A stretch of DNA of 64,000 nt from Pandoraea anapnoica (GTDB lineage Bacteria; Pseudomonadota; Gammaproteobacteria; Burkholderiales; Burkholderiaceae), in the NCBI RefSeq assembly GCF_902459765.1, contig NZ_CABPSP010000021.1, positions 42,464-106,463 on the forward strand. The letters run 5' to 3'. Positions within the stretch are counted from its first letter, which is position 1. Each line of letters starts with the position of its first letter. Below are positions 24,729 through 33,858 of the stretch, in pieces. The position numbers and the translations under genes were made by a program. The notes beneath the pieces are model-generated. The model ran no database searches. It was not told where the DNA came from and saw only the letters and a program-made list of their open reading frames with translations.

Positions 24729-25497
24729 AGTTTTGTTGAGGGCCGATGGCCTGTCCATCACGTTTGGCGGTCTCAAGGCCGTGCAGGACGTCCATCTCGA
24801 CGTAAAGGCCGGTACGCTCACGGCGCTCGTGGGCCCGAACGGCGCAGGCAAGACCACGCTCTTCGGTCTGCTCTCCGGCTTTCTCACGCCCACAGCCGGT
24901 CGCGTCGAATTTCAGGGACGCGACATCACTGGTCAGGCACCGTACGAAACGGCGCGTCAGGGGCTGACGCGCACGTTCCAGATCGTGCAGCCGTTCGGCG
25001 CGCAGACGGTGCGCGAGAACATCGCCGTCGGCGCGCATCTGCACCAGCGCGACCGTCGTGCCGCGTTGCGCGAGGCGGAGGAAGTCGCGCTACGCACCAA
25101 TCTGCAAGCGCAGCTCGACAAGCCTGCGGCCGACCTGACCGTGTGCGGGCGCAAGCGTCTCGAACTGGCCCGTGCGCTCGCGACCCGACCTCGTCTGCTA
25201 TTGCTCGACGAAGTGCTCGCGGGCCTGAATCCGAGCGAGATCGACGAAGTCATTCCGGTCGTACGCGAGATCGCGGACAGCGGTGTAACGGTGCTGATGA
25301 TCGAGCACGTGATGCGCGCCGTCATGAGTCTGGCCGAACACGTGTGGGTGCTGGCGCAGGGTAAGTTGATCGCGGCAGGCACGCCGCGCGAAGTGACGTC
25401 CGACCCGGCTGTGATCGAAGCCTATCTGGGGCACGGCACCGCCGCGCGGCTCGCCGCACAGTCGGGCGCGCCGATGACGATGGGAGGCGTGCAATGA
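24721..25497 (+). CDS. ABC importer ATPase (LivG-like) with divergent signature motif
   Basis: 258 residues. Walker A GPNGAGKTT and Walker B LLLLDE are present, and TARQGLTRTFQIVQPF is the LivG-type Q-loop region. The ABC signature is unusual: LTVCGRKRLELARAL in place of LSYGQQRRLEIARAL, and DEV follows the Walker B instead of DEP. Such replacements recur in a LivG subset, to my recollection, and need not abolish activity. GAGGAGAAGG supports GTG 24721, which overlaps the previous stop; the following ATPase starts inside its stop. Confidence 0.88.
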   Translation: MSEVLLRADGLSITFGGLKAVQDVHLDVKAGTLTALVGPNGAGKTTLFGLLSGFLTPTAGRVEFQGRDITGQAPYETARQGLTRTFQIVQPFGAQTVRENIAVGAHLHQRDRRAALREAEEVALRTNLQAQLDKPAADLTVCGRKRLELARALATRPRLLLLDEVLAGLNPSEIDEVIPVVREIADSGVTVLMIEHVMRAVMSLAEHVWVLAQGKLIAAGTPREVTSDPAVIEAYLGHGTAARLAAQSGAPMTMGGVQ

Positions 25498-26204
25498 GCC
25501 ATCTTCTCGAAGTCGAGGGCTTGCATACCGGCTATGGCCGCGTGGAAGTGCTGCGTGGCGTCGATCTGACGGTCGGCGCGGGGGAGATCGTGGTGCTCCT
25601 CGGCAGCAACGGCGCGGGCAAGTCCACGCTGAACAACACGCTCTCCGGCATCAATCCAGTGTGGTCGGGACGCGTGCGCTTCGACGGTCACGATCTCACC
25701 GGCCGCCATTACCGCGATGTCGTCAAAGCCGGGCTGATTCAAGTGCCGGAAGGGCGTCGCATTTTCCCGAACCTTAGCGTGCGGGAAAACCTGGCACTGG
25801 GCGCGTTCGCCCGTGGGCGTGCGTCGCGCGAGCAAAGGCTTGAGCGCATGCTCGATCTGTTTCCGCGACTTCGCGAGCGCATCGATCAGGCGGCGGGGAC
25901 GATGTCCGGTGGCGAGCAGCAGATGCTCGCGATCGGACGCGGTCTGATGGCCGAACCCCGTCTGTTGATCCTCGATGAGCCGTCGCTCGGTCTCTCGCCG
26001 CTCATGGTGGAAGAGCTGTTTTCGCTGATCTCGCGTCTGCAACGCGAAGGCCTGTCGATCCTGCTGGTGGAGCAGAACGTCGGGCAGTCGCTGGAGACCG
26101 GTCAGCGCGGCTATGTCCTCGAAAACGGTGCGATCCGCCATCGCGGCACCTGCGCAGAATTGCTCGCCAGCAGCGATTTGCGCCGGGCCTACCTCGGAAT
26201 GTAA
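25494..26204 (+). CDS. ABC importer ATPase (LivF-like)
   Basis: 236 residues, the usual LivF length. Walker A GSNGAGKST, Q-loop VPEGRRIFPNLSVRENL, canonical signature MSGGEQQMLAIGRGL, Walker B LLILDEPSLGLSP and an H-loop substituted as VEQN (normal for this family). ATG overlaps the LivG stop by four bases (ATGA). It provides the standard catalytic half that complements the atypical LivG-like partner. Five bases later the aconitase-family gene begins, tying uptake to metabolism in one operon. Confidence 0.92.
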   Translation: MSHLLEVEGLHTGYGRVEVLRGVDLTVGAGEIVVLLGSNGAGKSTLNNTLSGINPVWSGRVRFDGHDLTGRHYRDVVKAGLIQVPEGRRIFPNLSVRENLALGAFARGRASREQRLERMLDLFPRLRERIDQAAGTMSGGEQQMLAIGRGLMAEPRLLILDEPSLGLSPLMVEELFSLISRLQREGLSILLVEQNVGQSLETGQRGYVLENGAIRHRGTCAELLASSDLRRAYLGM

Positions 26205-26208
26205 GGGA

Positions 26209-27477
26209 ATGACTGTGCCTCAAACTCTGACGCAAAAGCTGCTGGCATCGGCGTGTGGCCGTGACGAAGTCGCCGTGGGCGAGATCGTCACCTGCGGCGT
26301 CGACCTCGCCATGTTTCACGATTCCAGCGGTCCCCGCCGCTTGCAGCCGATGCTCGAATCGCTCGGCGCGCAACTGTGGGACAAGTCCAAAGTCGTGCTC
26401 GTGATCGATCACTACGTGCCGGAAACCGACGACGAATCGCGCCGTATCGTGCGCATCGCCCGCGACTGGGCGAGTGCGCAACAACTGCCCAATGTCTACG
26501 ACTCCGTCGGCATCTGTCACGTGGTTGTACCCGAACACGGTCATCTGCGCCCGGGCATGTTCTGCGTCGGCGGCGATTCGCATTCGCCCACGGGCGGTGC
26601 GTTTGGCGCGTACATGTTCGGCATCGGCAGCACGGAAATGCTGGGCGTGGCGGTGTCCGGTGAAATCTGGGTGAAGGTGCCCGACACGATTCAGATGCGC
26701 TGGGACGGCAAGCTTGCCGACGGTGTGACCGCCAAGGACATGATGCTGCACATGATCGGTCGCTTCGGCATGAACGGCGGACGTTATCAGGCCATCGAAT
26801 TCTGCGGCGAAGCCGTGCGCGCCCTGTCGATGCAGGAGCGCATGACGCTCTCGAACATGAGCGCCGAACTCGGCTCGCAAGTCGGCCTGATCGCACCGGA
26901 CACCACGACCGTCGACTATCTGCGCGCGGTGGGCGTGACCGACCCCATCGACATCGACCGCTGGCAGAGCGATGCCGGTGCACATGCCGAAGTGCACACC
27001 TTCGACGCGAGCATGCTCGCCCCGCAGGTCGCCGCACCGCACAGCCCGGCCAACACGCGCGCCATCGACGAATTTGCCGATGTGAGGGTGGACGTCGCCT
27101 ATCTCGGCGCATGCACCGGTGCGAAGCTCGAAGACCTGCGCGCAGCGGCGCGTGTGCTCAAGGGACGCCGCGTCGCCGACGGTATGCGCTTCGTCGTGGC
27201 CCCGGCCTCGGCGCGTGATCAGGCGCAGGCCGCGCGTGAGGGCGTGATGGACGCGCTGGTCGAGGCTGGTGCGCAAGTCCTCGCCAACACCTGCGGCGCA
27301 TGTGCGGGCTACGGCGGCTCGATCCCCGAAGGGGCCACGGTGCTGTCGAGCACCGCACGCAATTTCCGCGGACGCATGGGGGCAGAGACGGCGCAGGTCT
27401 ACCTCGGTTCGCCATACGCCGTGGCTGCGGCCGCACTTACCGGGCGTATCGCCGACCCGCGCGGACTGCTCGCCTGA
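26209..27477 (+). CDS. Aconitase-family hydro-lyase, large subunit (IPM/dimethylmalate dehydratase type)
   Basis: 422 residues, the size of split-type isopropylmalate, homoaconitate or 2,3-dimethylmalate dehydratase large subunits. 4Fe-4S ligands are visible at Cys302 (LGACTGAKLEDL), Cys362 and Cys365 (NTCGACAGYGG); the substrate loop FCVGGDSHSPTGGAFG is intact. AAGGG precedes ATG 26209, five bases after the LivF stop. It reversibly hydrates or dehydrates a malate-type acid. No leucine genes are nearby, so LeuC is unlikely; the downstream lyase favours an alkylmalate such as dimethylmalate or citramalate (inference). Confidence 0.85.
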   Translation: MTVPQTLTQKLLASACGRDEVAVGEIVTCGVDLAMFHDSSGPRRLQPMLESLGAQLWDKSKVVLVIDHYVPETDDESRRIVRIARDWASAQQLPNVYDSVGICHVVVPEHGHLRPGMFCVGGDSHSPTGGAFGAYMFGIGSTEMLGVAVSGEIWVKVPDTIQMRWDGKLADGVTAKDMMLHMIGRFGMNGGRYQAIEFCGEAVRALSMQERMTLSNMSAELGSQVGLIAPDTTTVDYLRAVGVTDPIDIDRWQSDAGAHAEVHTFDASMLAPQVAAPHSPANTRAIDEFADVRVDVAYLGACTGAKLEDLRAAARVLKGRRVADGMRFVVAPASARDQAQAAREGVMDALVEAGAQVLANTCGACAGYGGSIPEGATVLSSTARNFRGRMGAETAQVYLGSPYAVAAAALTGRIADPRGLLA

Positions 27478-27524
27478 GCGCCCGACCGACTCATCGACGA
27501 TTCCTCGACTTCATCACTTCTGAC

Positions 27525-28055
27525 ATGACAATGCCAACGTCTTCTTCCGGCCGAGCGTGGCGCGTCGGTGCCGACATCGACACCGACGCGCTCGCACCCG
27601 GTGCCTACATGAAGTTCGGCATCGACGAAATCGCCCGCCATTGCCTGCATCGCGTGCGTCCCGAGTTCGCGGCCGATGTCCGCCCGGGCGACGTCCTCGT
27701 CGCCGGCCCCAACTTCGGCATCGGGTCGTCGCGCGAACAGGCGGCTGCCGCGCTCGTGCATCTCGGCGTGCGCGCGGTGATCGCGCCGTCGTTCAACGGC
27801 CTCTATTTTCGCAATGCCTTCAACGTGGGGCTGCTGCTGCTGACCTGTGCCGATGCACAGCGCATTGCCGAGGGCGAAGCCCTCACGCTCGCGCCGCGCG
27901 ACGGTTACGTCGAACTGGCCGATGGCAGTCGGCTGACCTGCGAGACCGTACCGGGGTTCCTCCTCGACATGGTCGACGCCGGTGGCCTGCTCAATTTGCT
28001 CAAGCAGCGCAGTACGGCATCCCCATCGACATCTCACGGAGTTTCTTCATGCTAG
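27525..28055 (+). CDS. Aconitase-family hydro-lyase, small (swivel) subunit
   Basis: 176 residues, LeuD/DmdB-like. The swivel-domain pattern is clear: RVGADIDTDALAPGAY at the N-terminus and GPNFGIGSSREQAAAAL (the substrate-carboxylate loop) at about residue 66, then PSFNGLYFRNAFNVGLLLL. ATG 27531 is an alternative start. Forms the heterodimer with the large subunit upstream. The stop codon TAG at 28053 lies inside the start region of the next gene, a seven-base overlap. Confidence 0.85.
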   Translation: MTMPTSSSGRAWRVGADIDTDALAPGAYMKFGIDEIARHCLHRVRPEFAADVRPGDVLVAGPNFGIGSSREQAAAALVHLGVRAVIAPSFNGLYFRNAFNVGLLLLTCADAQRIAEGEALTLAPRDGYVELADGSRLTCETVPGFLLDMVDAGGLLNLLKQRSTASPSTSHGVSSC

Positions 28056-29749
28056 ATCCCGTCACGCTGGCGGTCCTGAAAGGCCGGCTGGAGCAGATCG
28101 CCGACGAAATGGACGCGACGCTCTACCGTAGCGCCTTCAACCCGATCATTGCCGAGGCGCACGACGCCTGCCACGGCATCTACGACGCCACCACGGGCGC
28201 GACCCTTGTGCAAGGCAAGTCGGGCCTGCCCGTGTTTGTCGGCGCGATGGCGTTCGCGGTGCAGGCGGCCGCCCGCGCAGCTTCCGAGCGCGGCGGCATG
28301 GTCGAGGGCGACGTGTGGCTGTTCAACGACCCATACGAAGGCGGCACGCACGCCAACGATTTCAAGCTCGTGCGTCCGGTGTTCCGTAACGGCAAGCTGT
28401 ACTGTTTCCTTGCCTCGGCCGCGCACTGGCACGACGTGGGCGGAGCGGTGCCTGGCAACTACAACCCGGCCGCGACCGAATGCTGGCAGGAGGCCGTGCA
28501 GATCCCGCCGGTGCGCATCGTGCGACGCGGCGAACTCGATCTCGACGTGCTCGCGATCCTCAAGGCCAACACGCGTCTGCCCGACAGCTTGTGGGGCGAT
28601 CTGAACGGTCAACTGGCCGCGCTCGAACTCGGCGCACGCCGTCTGTCGGACCTGCTCGACGAGTACGGCGACGGCACAGTGCAGGACGCGCTCGGCCAGT
28701 TGCGCGAGCGTGCCGTCAAGCTGATGCGCACCCACGTGGCGGCGCTGCCCCATGGCGAGTACATCTATCAGGACACGCTGGATAACGACGGTGTGCGCGA
28801 CGAGCCACTCACGATTGCGCTGCGCATGCGCGTCGAAGGCGACCTGCTCACGCTCGATTTCACCGGCACGTCCCCCGCGTGCATGGGACCGGTCAATATT
28901 TCGCGCGCCACGGCCATCGCGGCTTGCTATGTCGCGCTCAAGCACCTGTTCCCGGATGTCCCGGCCAACGCCGGTGTGCTCGACGCGGTGCGCTTCGAAC
29001 TGCCCGAGGGGCTGTTGATTTCGGCGCAACGTCCGCGTCCGGTCGGCGGTTACACCGAGACCATTCTGCGCATGATCGACGTGATCTTCTGCGCGATGGC
29101 GAAGGCTGCGCCCGAGCGCGCGATGGGGCAGGCGTACGGCACGATCAACGCGTTGTCGATTGCCGGGTATCGCACCGACGAAGCGCGACGTGGCCAGCGC
29201 TGGGTGATGTTCAGCTTCTTCGGCGGTGGTCACGGCGGGCATATCGACGGCGATGGGCTTTCGCACGGTAACGCGCCGATCTCGACGGCGACGATTCCGC
29301 CGGTCGAGATTCTCGAAGCAGCCTATCCGGTGCGCTTTACGCAGTGGGCGCTGCGCCCCGATTCGGCGGGCGACGGCGCGCATCGCGGCGGTCTGGGTGC
29401 CATCTACGAAATCGAGTTACTCGAAGACAGCGCGGAAGCGTTCGTGTTCGGCGAGCGCGGCCGTTCTGCGCCGCAAGGGATTGCGGGCGGTGCGGCATCG
29501 GTGCCGAACGTCTTTCGTTACCAGAATGAAGGGCAATGGCACACGCCGCCAATGGCCTCGAAGATGCTCGGCATCAAGCTGAAGAAGGGTGAGCGGGTAC
29601 GACTGGAGACGCCGGGCGGTGGGGGATATGGGGTGCCGGCGCAGCGCGACGAAGCGGCCCGTGCGCACGACCGTGAGATGGGCTACGTGACGACACAAGC
29701 CACCGTGAGCGGTGAGCGCGGCGTGACCGAGAAGGAGCAACAAGCATGA
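28049..29749 (+). CDS. Hydantoinase/oxoprolinase subunit B
   Basis: 566 residues of the HyuB family. Hallmarks: ADEMDATLYRSAFNPIIAEA near residue 20, the DPYEGGTHANDF metal/substrate segment, and a C-terminal glycine-rich GGGGYGVPAQRD. With HyuA it catalyses ATP-dependent opening of a cyclic amide or imide (5-oxoproline, N-methylhydantoin, caprolactam are known substrates); related pairs carboxylate ketones. CACGGAG precedes ATG 28049, which overlaps the preceding gene by seven bases; the stop overlaps the HyuA start as ATGA. Here B precedes A. Confidence 0.92.
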   Translation: MLDPVTLAVLKGRLEQIADEMDATLYRSAFNPIIAEAHDACHGIYDATTGATLVQGKSGLPVFVGAMAFAVQAAARAASERGGMVEGDVWLFNDPYEGGTHANDFKLVRPVFRNGKLYCFLASAAHWHDVGGAVPGNYNPAATECWQEAVQIPPVRIVRRGELDLDVLAILKANTRLPDSLWGDLNGQLAALELGARRLSDLLDEYGDGTVQDALGQLRERAVKLMRTHVAALPHGEYIYQDTLDNDGVRDEPLTIALRMRVEGDLLTLDFTGTSPACMGPVNISRATAIAACYVALKHLFPDVPANAGVLDAVRFELPEGLLISAQRPRPVGGYTETILRMIDVIFCAMAKAAPERAMGQAYGTINALSIAGYRTDEARRGQRWVMFSFFGGGHGGHIDGDGLSHGNAPISTATIPPVEILEAAYPVRFTQWALRPDSAGDGAHRGGLGAIYEIELLEDSAEAFVFGERGRSAPQGIAGGAASVPNVFRYQNEGQWHTPPMASKMLGIKLKKGERVRLETPGGGGYGVPAQRDEAARAHDREMGYVTTQATVSGERGVTEKEQQA

Positions 29750-31797
29750 GCGAAGCAGCAACGATTGTCGGGGTCGACGTTGGCGGCACTTTCACCGACT
29801 TGTTCGTCCTCGACGAAGCCGCCGGTGTGGCGCGCATCGTCAAGGTGCCCTCCACACGCGGCGAAGAAGCGCGCGGCTTTATGAACGGGATCGAGCGTGT
29901 CGACACACAAGGGCGCGGGGCTGCGGCCATCGCGACCATCGTTCACGGCACGACCGTCGGCACGAACGCGCTGCTCGAGCGCAAGGTGGCGCGCACCGGG
30001 ATCATCACCACAACGGGCTTTCGCGACGTGCTGGAAATGCGCCGCCGCGACCGTCCCGCCACTTGGGGGCTGCGTGGCAACTTCACACCGATCGTGCCGC
30101 GCAATCTGCGCCTTGAAGTCGACGAGCGCGTGCTGGCAGATGGCACTGTGCACACCGATGTCGACATCGCGCAGGTCGAAGCAGCGGCACGCGCCTTGCT
30201 CGAAGCGGGCTGCGACGCCGTGTGTGTCTTCTTCGTCAACGCCTACGCCAATCCCGTCAATGAACAACGCGCGGTCGCGGCGGTGCGGGCGCTCTGGCCG
30301 AACAGCAACGTGACGGCGGCCACCGAAGTGCTGCCGGAAATTCGCGAGTTCGAGCGCTGCTCGACGGCCACGCTGAACGCTTCGCTGCAACCCGTGGTGG
30401 GCAGCTATCTGACGCGCCTCGAGAGCGACCTGAAGGCGCGTGGCTTTGGCGGAGAGTTGCTCGTCGTGCAAAGCAACGGCGGCATCATGTCGCGCCAGAC
30501 CGCGTGCGACGTGCCTGTGCGTACGGCGCTCTCCGGTCCGGCAGCAGGTGTGATCGCGTGTGCGGCCATTGCGCGTTCGGCGGGCTTCGCTAACGTGGTG
30601 ACGGGGGACATGGGCGGCACGTCGTTCGACGTCTCGCTGGTCGCGAACGGTGAGGCCTCGCTCGCGGCGCAGACGTCGATCGAATTCGGGATGGTGGTGC
30701 GCTCGCCGATGATCCAGATCGAGACCATCGGCGCGGGCGGCGGCTCGATTGCCTCAGTCGACGCGGGCGGGCTGTTGCAGGTCGGTCCGGAGTCGGCAGG
30801 CAGCGTGCCGGGACCGGCGTGCTACGGGCGCGGCAATACACGCCCGACCGTGACCGATGCCAACGTGCTGCTCGGCCGGATTGCGGCGGATCGTCCGCTG
30901 GGTGGCGGATTGCTCGCCAAGCTCGACGGCAACCTCGCCTTGCACGCCATTGATGCGCACGTGGCCAAGCCGCTGGGCCTCGATGCTTATGCCGCGGCAG
31001 AAGCGATTCTGACGGTGGCCAACGCCAAGATGGCGGGCGCAATTCGTCTGGTGTCCATCGAACGCGGGCACGATCCGCGTCAGTTCGCTTACATGCCGTT
31101 CGGTGGCGGGGGCGCGCTTCACGTCTGCGCGATGATGCGCGAAGTCGGTACGACCACCGGCATCGTGCCGCGTTATCCGGGTGTGACGTCTGCGCTCGGG
31201 TGCGTGATCGCGGACATGCGTCACGACAGCGTGCAGACACTCAATCAGCCGCTCGCCGCGCTCGATACGGACGATCTCGCCGAGCGTGTGGATGGGCTGG
31301 CGCAAGCGTGCCAGGCGCGTCTGGATTCGGCCGGTGTGCGCTTCGAATCGGTGCGTGAAATCATCGAACTCGACATGCTCTATGTGGGGCAGAGCCACAC
31401 AGTGCGTGTGCCGGTGGCGCGCGAACGACTGGATCGGGACGGCATTGCCGCAGCCTTCGAGACCGCCTATCGCGACGCCTTCGGCCGCGCGCTCGACGGC
31501 ATTCCGGTGCGCATCATGAACCTGCGTTACGCGCGCATCGGTGTGCGTCCGAAGTTCGATCTGGCGGTGCTCGCACCGCAGGCGAACGCGATGCCCGAGC
31601 CGCTCGGCAGCCAGCGCGTGTATCACGCCGGACAGTGGTGGGATGCCGTGCGGTATGCGCGTCTCGATCTGCCGGTGGATGCGAGCGTCGCCGGTCCGGC
31701 AATCCTCGAACAGTCAGACACGACGATCTGGCTCGAACCGGGATTCTCCGGGCGCGTCGATGCGCTGGGCAACCTGCTCATCACGCGCGACGCCTGA
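29746..31797 (+). CDS. Hydantoinase/oxoprolinase subunit A (ATPase)
   Basis: 683 residues of the HyuA family. N-terminal phosphate-binding GVDVGGTFTDLFVLDE, then HGTTVGTNALLERK, then a second sugar-kinase-like loop GDMGGTSFDVSLV, and the metal/ATP region MPFGGGGALHVCAM near residue 450. It hydrolyses ATP to drive ring opening by the B subunit. Translationally coupled to B by a four-base overlap. The stop is 22 bases ahead of the isochorismatase-fold gene. Substrate specificity is not readable, but the neighbours point to an imide or lactam whose product is a half-amide. Confidence 0.93.
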   Translation: MSEAATIVGVDVGGTFTDLFVLDEAAGVARIVKVPSTRGEEARGFMNGIERVDTQGRGAAAIATIVHGTTVGTNALLERKVARTGIITTTGFRDVLEMRRRDRPATWGLRGNFTPIVPRNLRLEVDERVLADGTVHTDVDIAQVEAAARALLEAGCDAVCVFFVNAYANPVNEQRAVAAVRALWPNSNVTAATEVLPEIREFERCSTATLNASLQPVVGSYLTRLESDLKARGFGGELLVVQSNGGIMSRQTACDVPVRTALSGPAAGVIACAAIARSAGFANVVTGDMGGTSFDVSLVANGEASLAAQTSIEFGMVVRSPMIQIETIGAGGGSIASVDAGGLLQVGPESAGSVPGPACYGRGNTRPTVTDANVLLGRIAADRPLGGGLLAKLDGNLALHAIDAHVAKPLGLDAYAAAEAILTVANAKMAGAIRLVSIERGHDPRQFAYMPFGGGGALHVCAMMREVGTTTGIVPRYPGVTSALGCVIADMRHDSVQTLNQPLAALDTDDLAERVDGLAQACQARLDSAGVRFESVREIIELDMLYVGQSHTVRVPVARERLDRDGIAAAFETAYRDAFGRALDGIPVRIMNLRYARIGVRPKFDLAVLAPQANAMPEPLGSQRVYHAGQWWDAVRYARLDLPVDASVAGPAILEQSDTTIWLEPGFSGRVDALGNLLITRDA

Positions 31798-31819
31798 TGC
31801 CCTCGACAGGAGTCATGAC

Positions 31820-32437
31820 ATGAGTCAAACCTCTTTGCTCGACCCGGCGCGCACGGCACTCGTCATCGTCGATCTGCAAAACGACTTCATCACGCCCGGC
31901 GGTGCGTACGACCGGGGTGGTGCCGCAACCCCCGAAGCGCAGGCATTGCCCGCGCGCGTCGCGCCCATCGCGCAATCGCTCAAAGCCGCTGGCGGTTTTG
32001 TCGCGGCAAGCCAGTTCACGTTGTGGCCGGACGCGAGCGGCGAGCCGATGATTTCACCGCATCTGAAGCAATTGCGGCCGTTCCTGCGCCGTGGCGATTT
32101 CGTCGCGGGAACGGATGGTCATGCCACAGTGGCGTCGCTGGCGAAGCACGTCGACGTGTCGGTCTGGAAGGTGGCTTACTCCGCCTTCTTCAACACGCAA
32201 CTGGACTGGGTGCTGCGACGTGCAGGTATCGAGGCGGTGGCAGTGTGCGGCATCGTGACCAACGGTGGCGTGGCGAGTACGGCGCGCGATGCGCACATGC
32301 GCGACTACCGTGTGCTGGTGCTCTCCGACGGATGTGCGGCACCCACGGTCGCGGCGCACGACGCCGCGCTGGCGGACCTTCGCACCGTTGGCGAGATCGT
32401 GACCTGCGAGGCCTTTGCGGGCCGCATCGCGTCATGA
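31820..32437 (+). CDS. Isochorismatase-fold cysteine hydrolase (amidase)
   Basis: 205 residues of the isochorismatase-like family. The catalytic Asp is in VIVDLQNDFITPGGAY, the Lys in VWKVAYSAFFNT, and the position of the nucleophilic Cys is filled in VAVCGIVTNGGVASTARDA (Cys before GIVTN). This triad marks amidohydrolases such as maleamate amidase, N-carbamoylsarcosine amidase and nicotinamidase. CAGGAG precedes ATG 31820. The next start overlaps its stop (ATGA). It would remove ammonia from the half-amide released by the hydantoinase pair. Confidence 0.87.
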   Translation: MSQTSLLDPARTALVIVDLQNDFITPGGAYDRGGAATPEAQALPARVAPIAQSLKAAGGFVAASQFTLWPDASGEPMISPHLKQLRPFLRRGDFVAGTDGHATVASLAKHVDVSVWKVAYSAFFNTQLDWVLRRAGIEAVAVCGIVTNGGVASTARDAHMRDYRVLVLSDGCAAPTVAAHDAALADLRTVGEIVTCEAFAGRIAS

Positions 32438-33858
32438 GCGGTCCTACGACACCGGTCGTTCGTCAGGGCCTGCCGCCGGTGGACGATCTGCCGCAGATCC
32501 GCGTGGTGATCGTGGGGGCGGGCGCGTGCGGCCTGACCGCCGCGCTGGTGCTGCAAGACGCTGGCATCGACTGTGTCCTGCTTGAACGTGACGCCATTCC
32601 CAGCGGCTCGACCGCCTTGTCGTCGGGGTTCATTCCGGCGGCGGGCAGCGCGGTGCAGCGCGCGGTTGGCATCGACGACAGCGCGAAGCAGTTCGCCGCC
32701 GACATCATGGCGAAGACGCAGAGCACAGCGGCGGCGCATCTGGTGCGGGCGTATTCGGAGGCGTCCGGTCCGGCGATGGATGCGCTTGCGCGCCACGGGC
32801 TGACGTTCGACATTCTCGATGGCTTCCTTTACCCCGGACACAGCGTGCGGCGCATGCACAGCCTGCCGGAGCGGACCGGTACGGCGTTAATGGCTGCGCT
32901 TGAGCGCGCCGTGCAGGCGACGGACGCCCACGTCATGACGAAGACGCTGGTGCGCGAGCTGTGGGTGGATGCGTCGGGCAAGGTGCAGGCGGTCGGCTGC
33001 GTGCGCCCGGACGGCGCGATGGAGTACCTTGGGTGCGACATGCTGCTGCTCGCCTGCAACGGCTTCGGCGGCAATGCCGGGTTGCGCACCGAACTGCTGC
33101 CCGAGATGGCACACGCCGTGTACGGCGGGCATGAAGGCAACGACGGCAGCGCCTTGCTCTGGGGCAGGGCGCTGGGCGTGGCAACGGCCGATCTGGGCGG
33201 CTATCAGGGACACGGCTCGTGGGCGAGTCCGCACGGCATGCTGATCTCGTGGGCCGTCATCATGGATGGCGGGGTGCAGATCAACCGGGAAGGTCAACGT
33301 TTTCATGACGAAACGCACGGCTACTCGGAAGCGGCTGTGCACGTGCTCGCACAAACGGATGGCATTGCCTGGAATGTGTTCGACGCGCAGACGCTCGCGC
33401 TGGCGCGTACGTTTCCCGACTTTCAGGAAGCCGAAGCCGCCGGTGCGCTCAAGACCTGTGCCGACATCGACGCGCTTGCCGGTGTCATCGGCTGCGACGT
33501 GGCGGCACTGCGCGAAACGCTGGACGGCGTCGCGCCGGGCGTCAACGCCACCGATGGCCGCCGGTTCACGCGCTCGCTCGTCGCGCCGTACTACGCAATC
33601 CGGGTCACGGGCGCGCTGTTCCACACGCAGGGCGGACTCGATATCGACGCCGCCTGCCGAGTGCTGCGTCCCGATGGATCGCCGATGCCCAACATGCTCG
33701 CCGCTGGCGGTGCCGCGCGTGGCGTGTCGGGCAATGCTGTATGGGGCTATCTGTCCGGCAACGGGCTGCTCTCGGCTGTCGCGGGTGGCTACATCGCGGC
33801 GAATACGGTGATTGGCTCACTCGCCGCCATCACGAACACTCAGGAGATTTCCTCATGA
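32434..33858 (+). CDS. FAD-dependent oxidoreductase, fumarate reductase/tricarballylate dehydrogenase type
   Basis: 474 residues. FAD dinucleotide fold VVIVGAGACGLTAALVLQDA, the second FAD contact LLLACNGFGGNAGL, the GGHEGNDGSALLWGRALGV helix, and the C-terminal TQGGLDIDAACRVLRPDGSP with MLAAGGAARGVSG. This is the family of fumarate reductase flavoproteins, 3-ketosteroid dehydrogenases and TcuA, which remove or add hydrogens beside a carboxylate or ketone. ATG 32434 overlaps the previous stop, and its own stop overlaps the lyase start. Probably desaturates an acid before hydration; direction not provable. Confidence 0.87.
   Translation: MSGPTTPVVRQGLPPVDDLPQIRVVIVGAGACGLTAALVLQDAGIDCVLLERDAIPSGSTALSSGFIPAAGSAVQRAVGIDDSAKQFAADIMAKTQSTAAAHLVRAYSEASGPAMDALARHGLTFDILDGFLYPGHSVRRMHSLPERTGTALMAALERAVQATDAHVMTKTLVRELWVDASGKVQAVGCVRPDGAMEYLGCDMLLLACNGFGGNAGLRTELLPEMAHAVYGGHEGNDGSALLWGRALGVATADLGGYQGHGSWASPHGMLISWAVIMDGGVQINREGQRFHDETHGYSEAAVHVLAQTDGIAWNVFDAQTLALARTFPDFQEAEAAGALKTCADIDALAGVIGCDVAALRETLDGVAPGVNATDGRRFTRSLVAPYYAIRVTGALFHTQGGLDIDAACRVLRPDGSPMPNMLAAGGAARGVSGNAVWGYLSGNGLLSAVAGGYIAANTVIGSLAAITNTQEISS

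Noticed and set aside
26209-28055. leuC/leuD of leucine biosynthesis
   Set aside because: No leuA or leuB nearby; the genes are embedded in a catabolic operon and coupled to hydantoinase and lyase genes.
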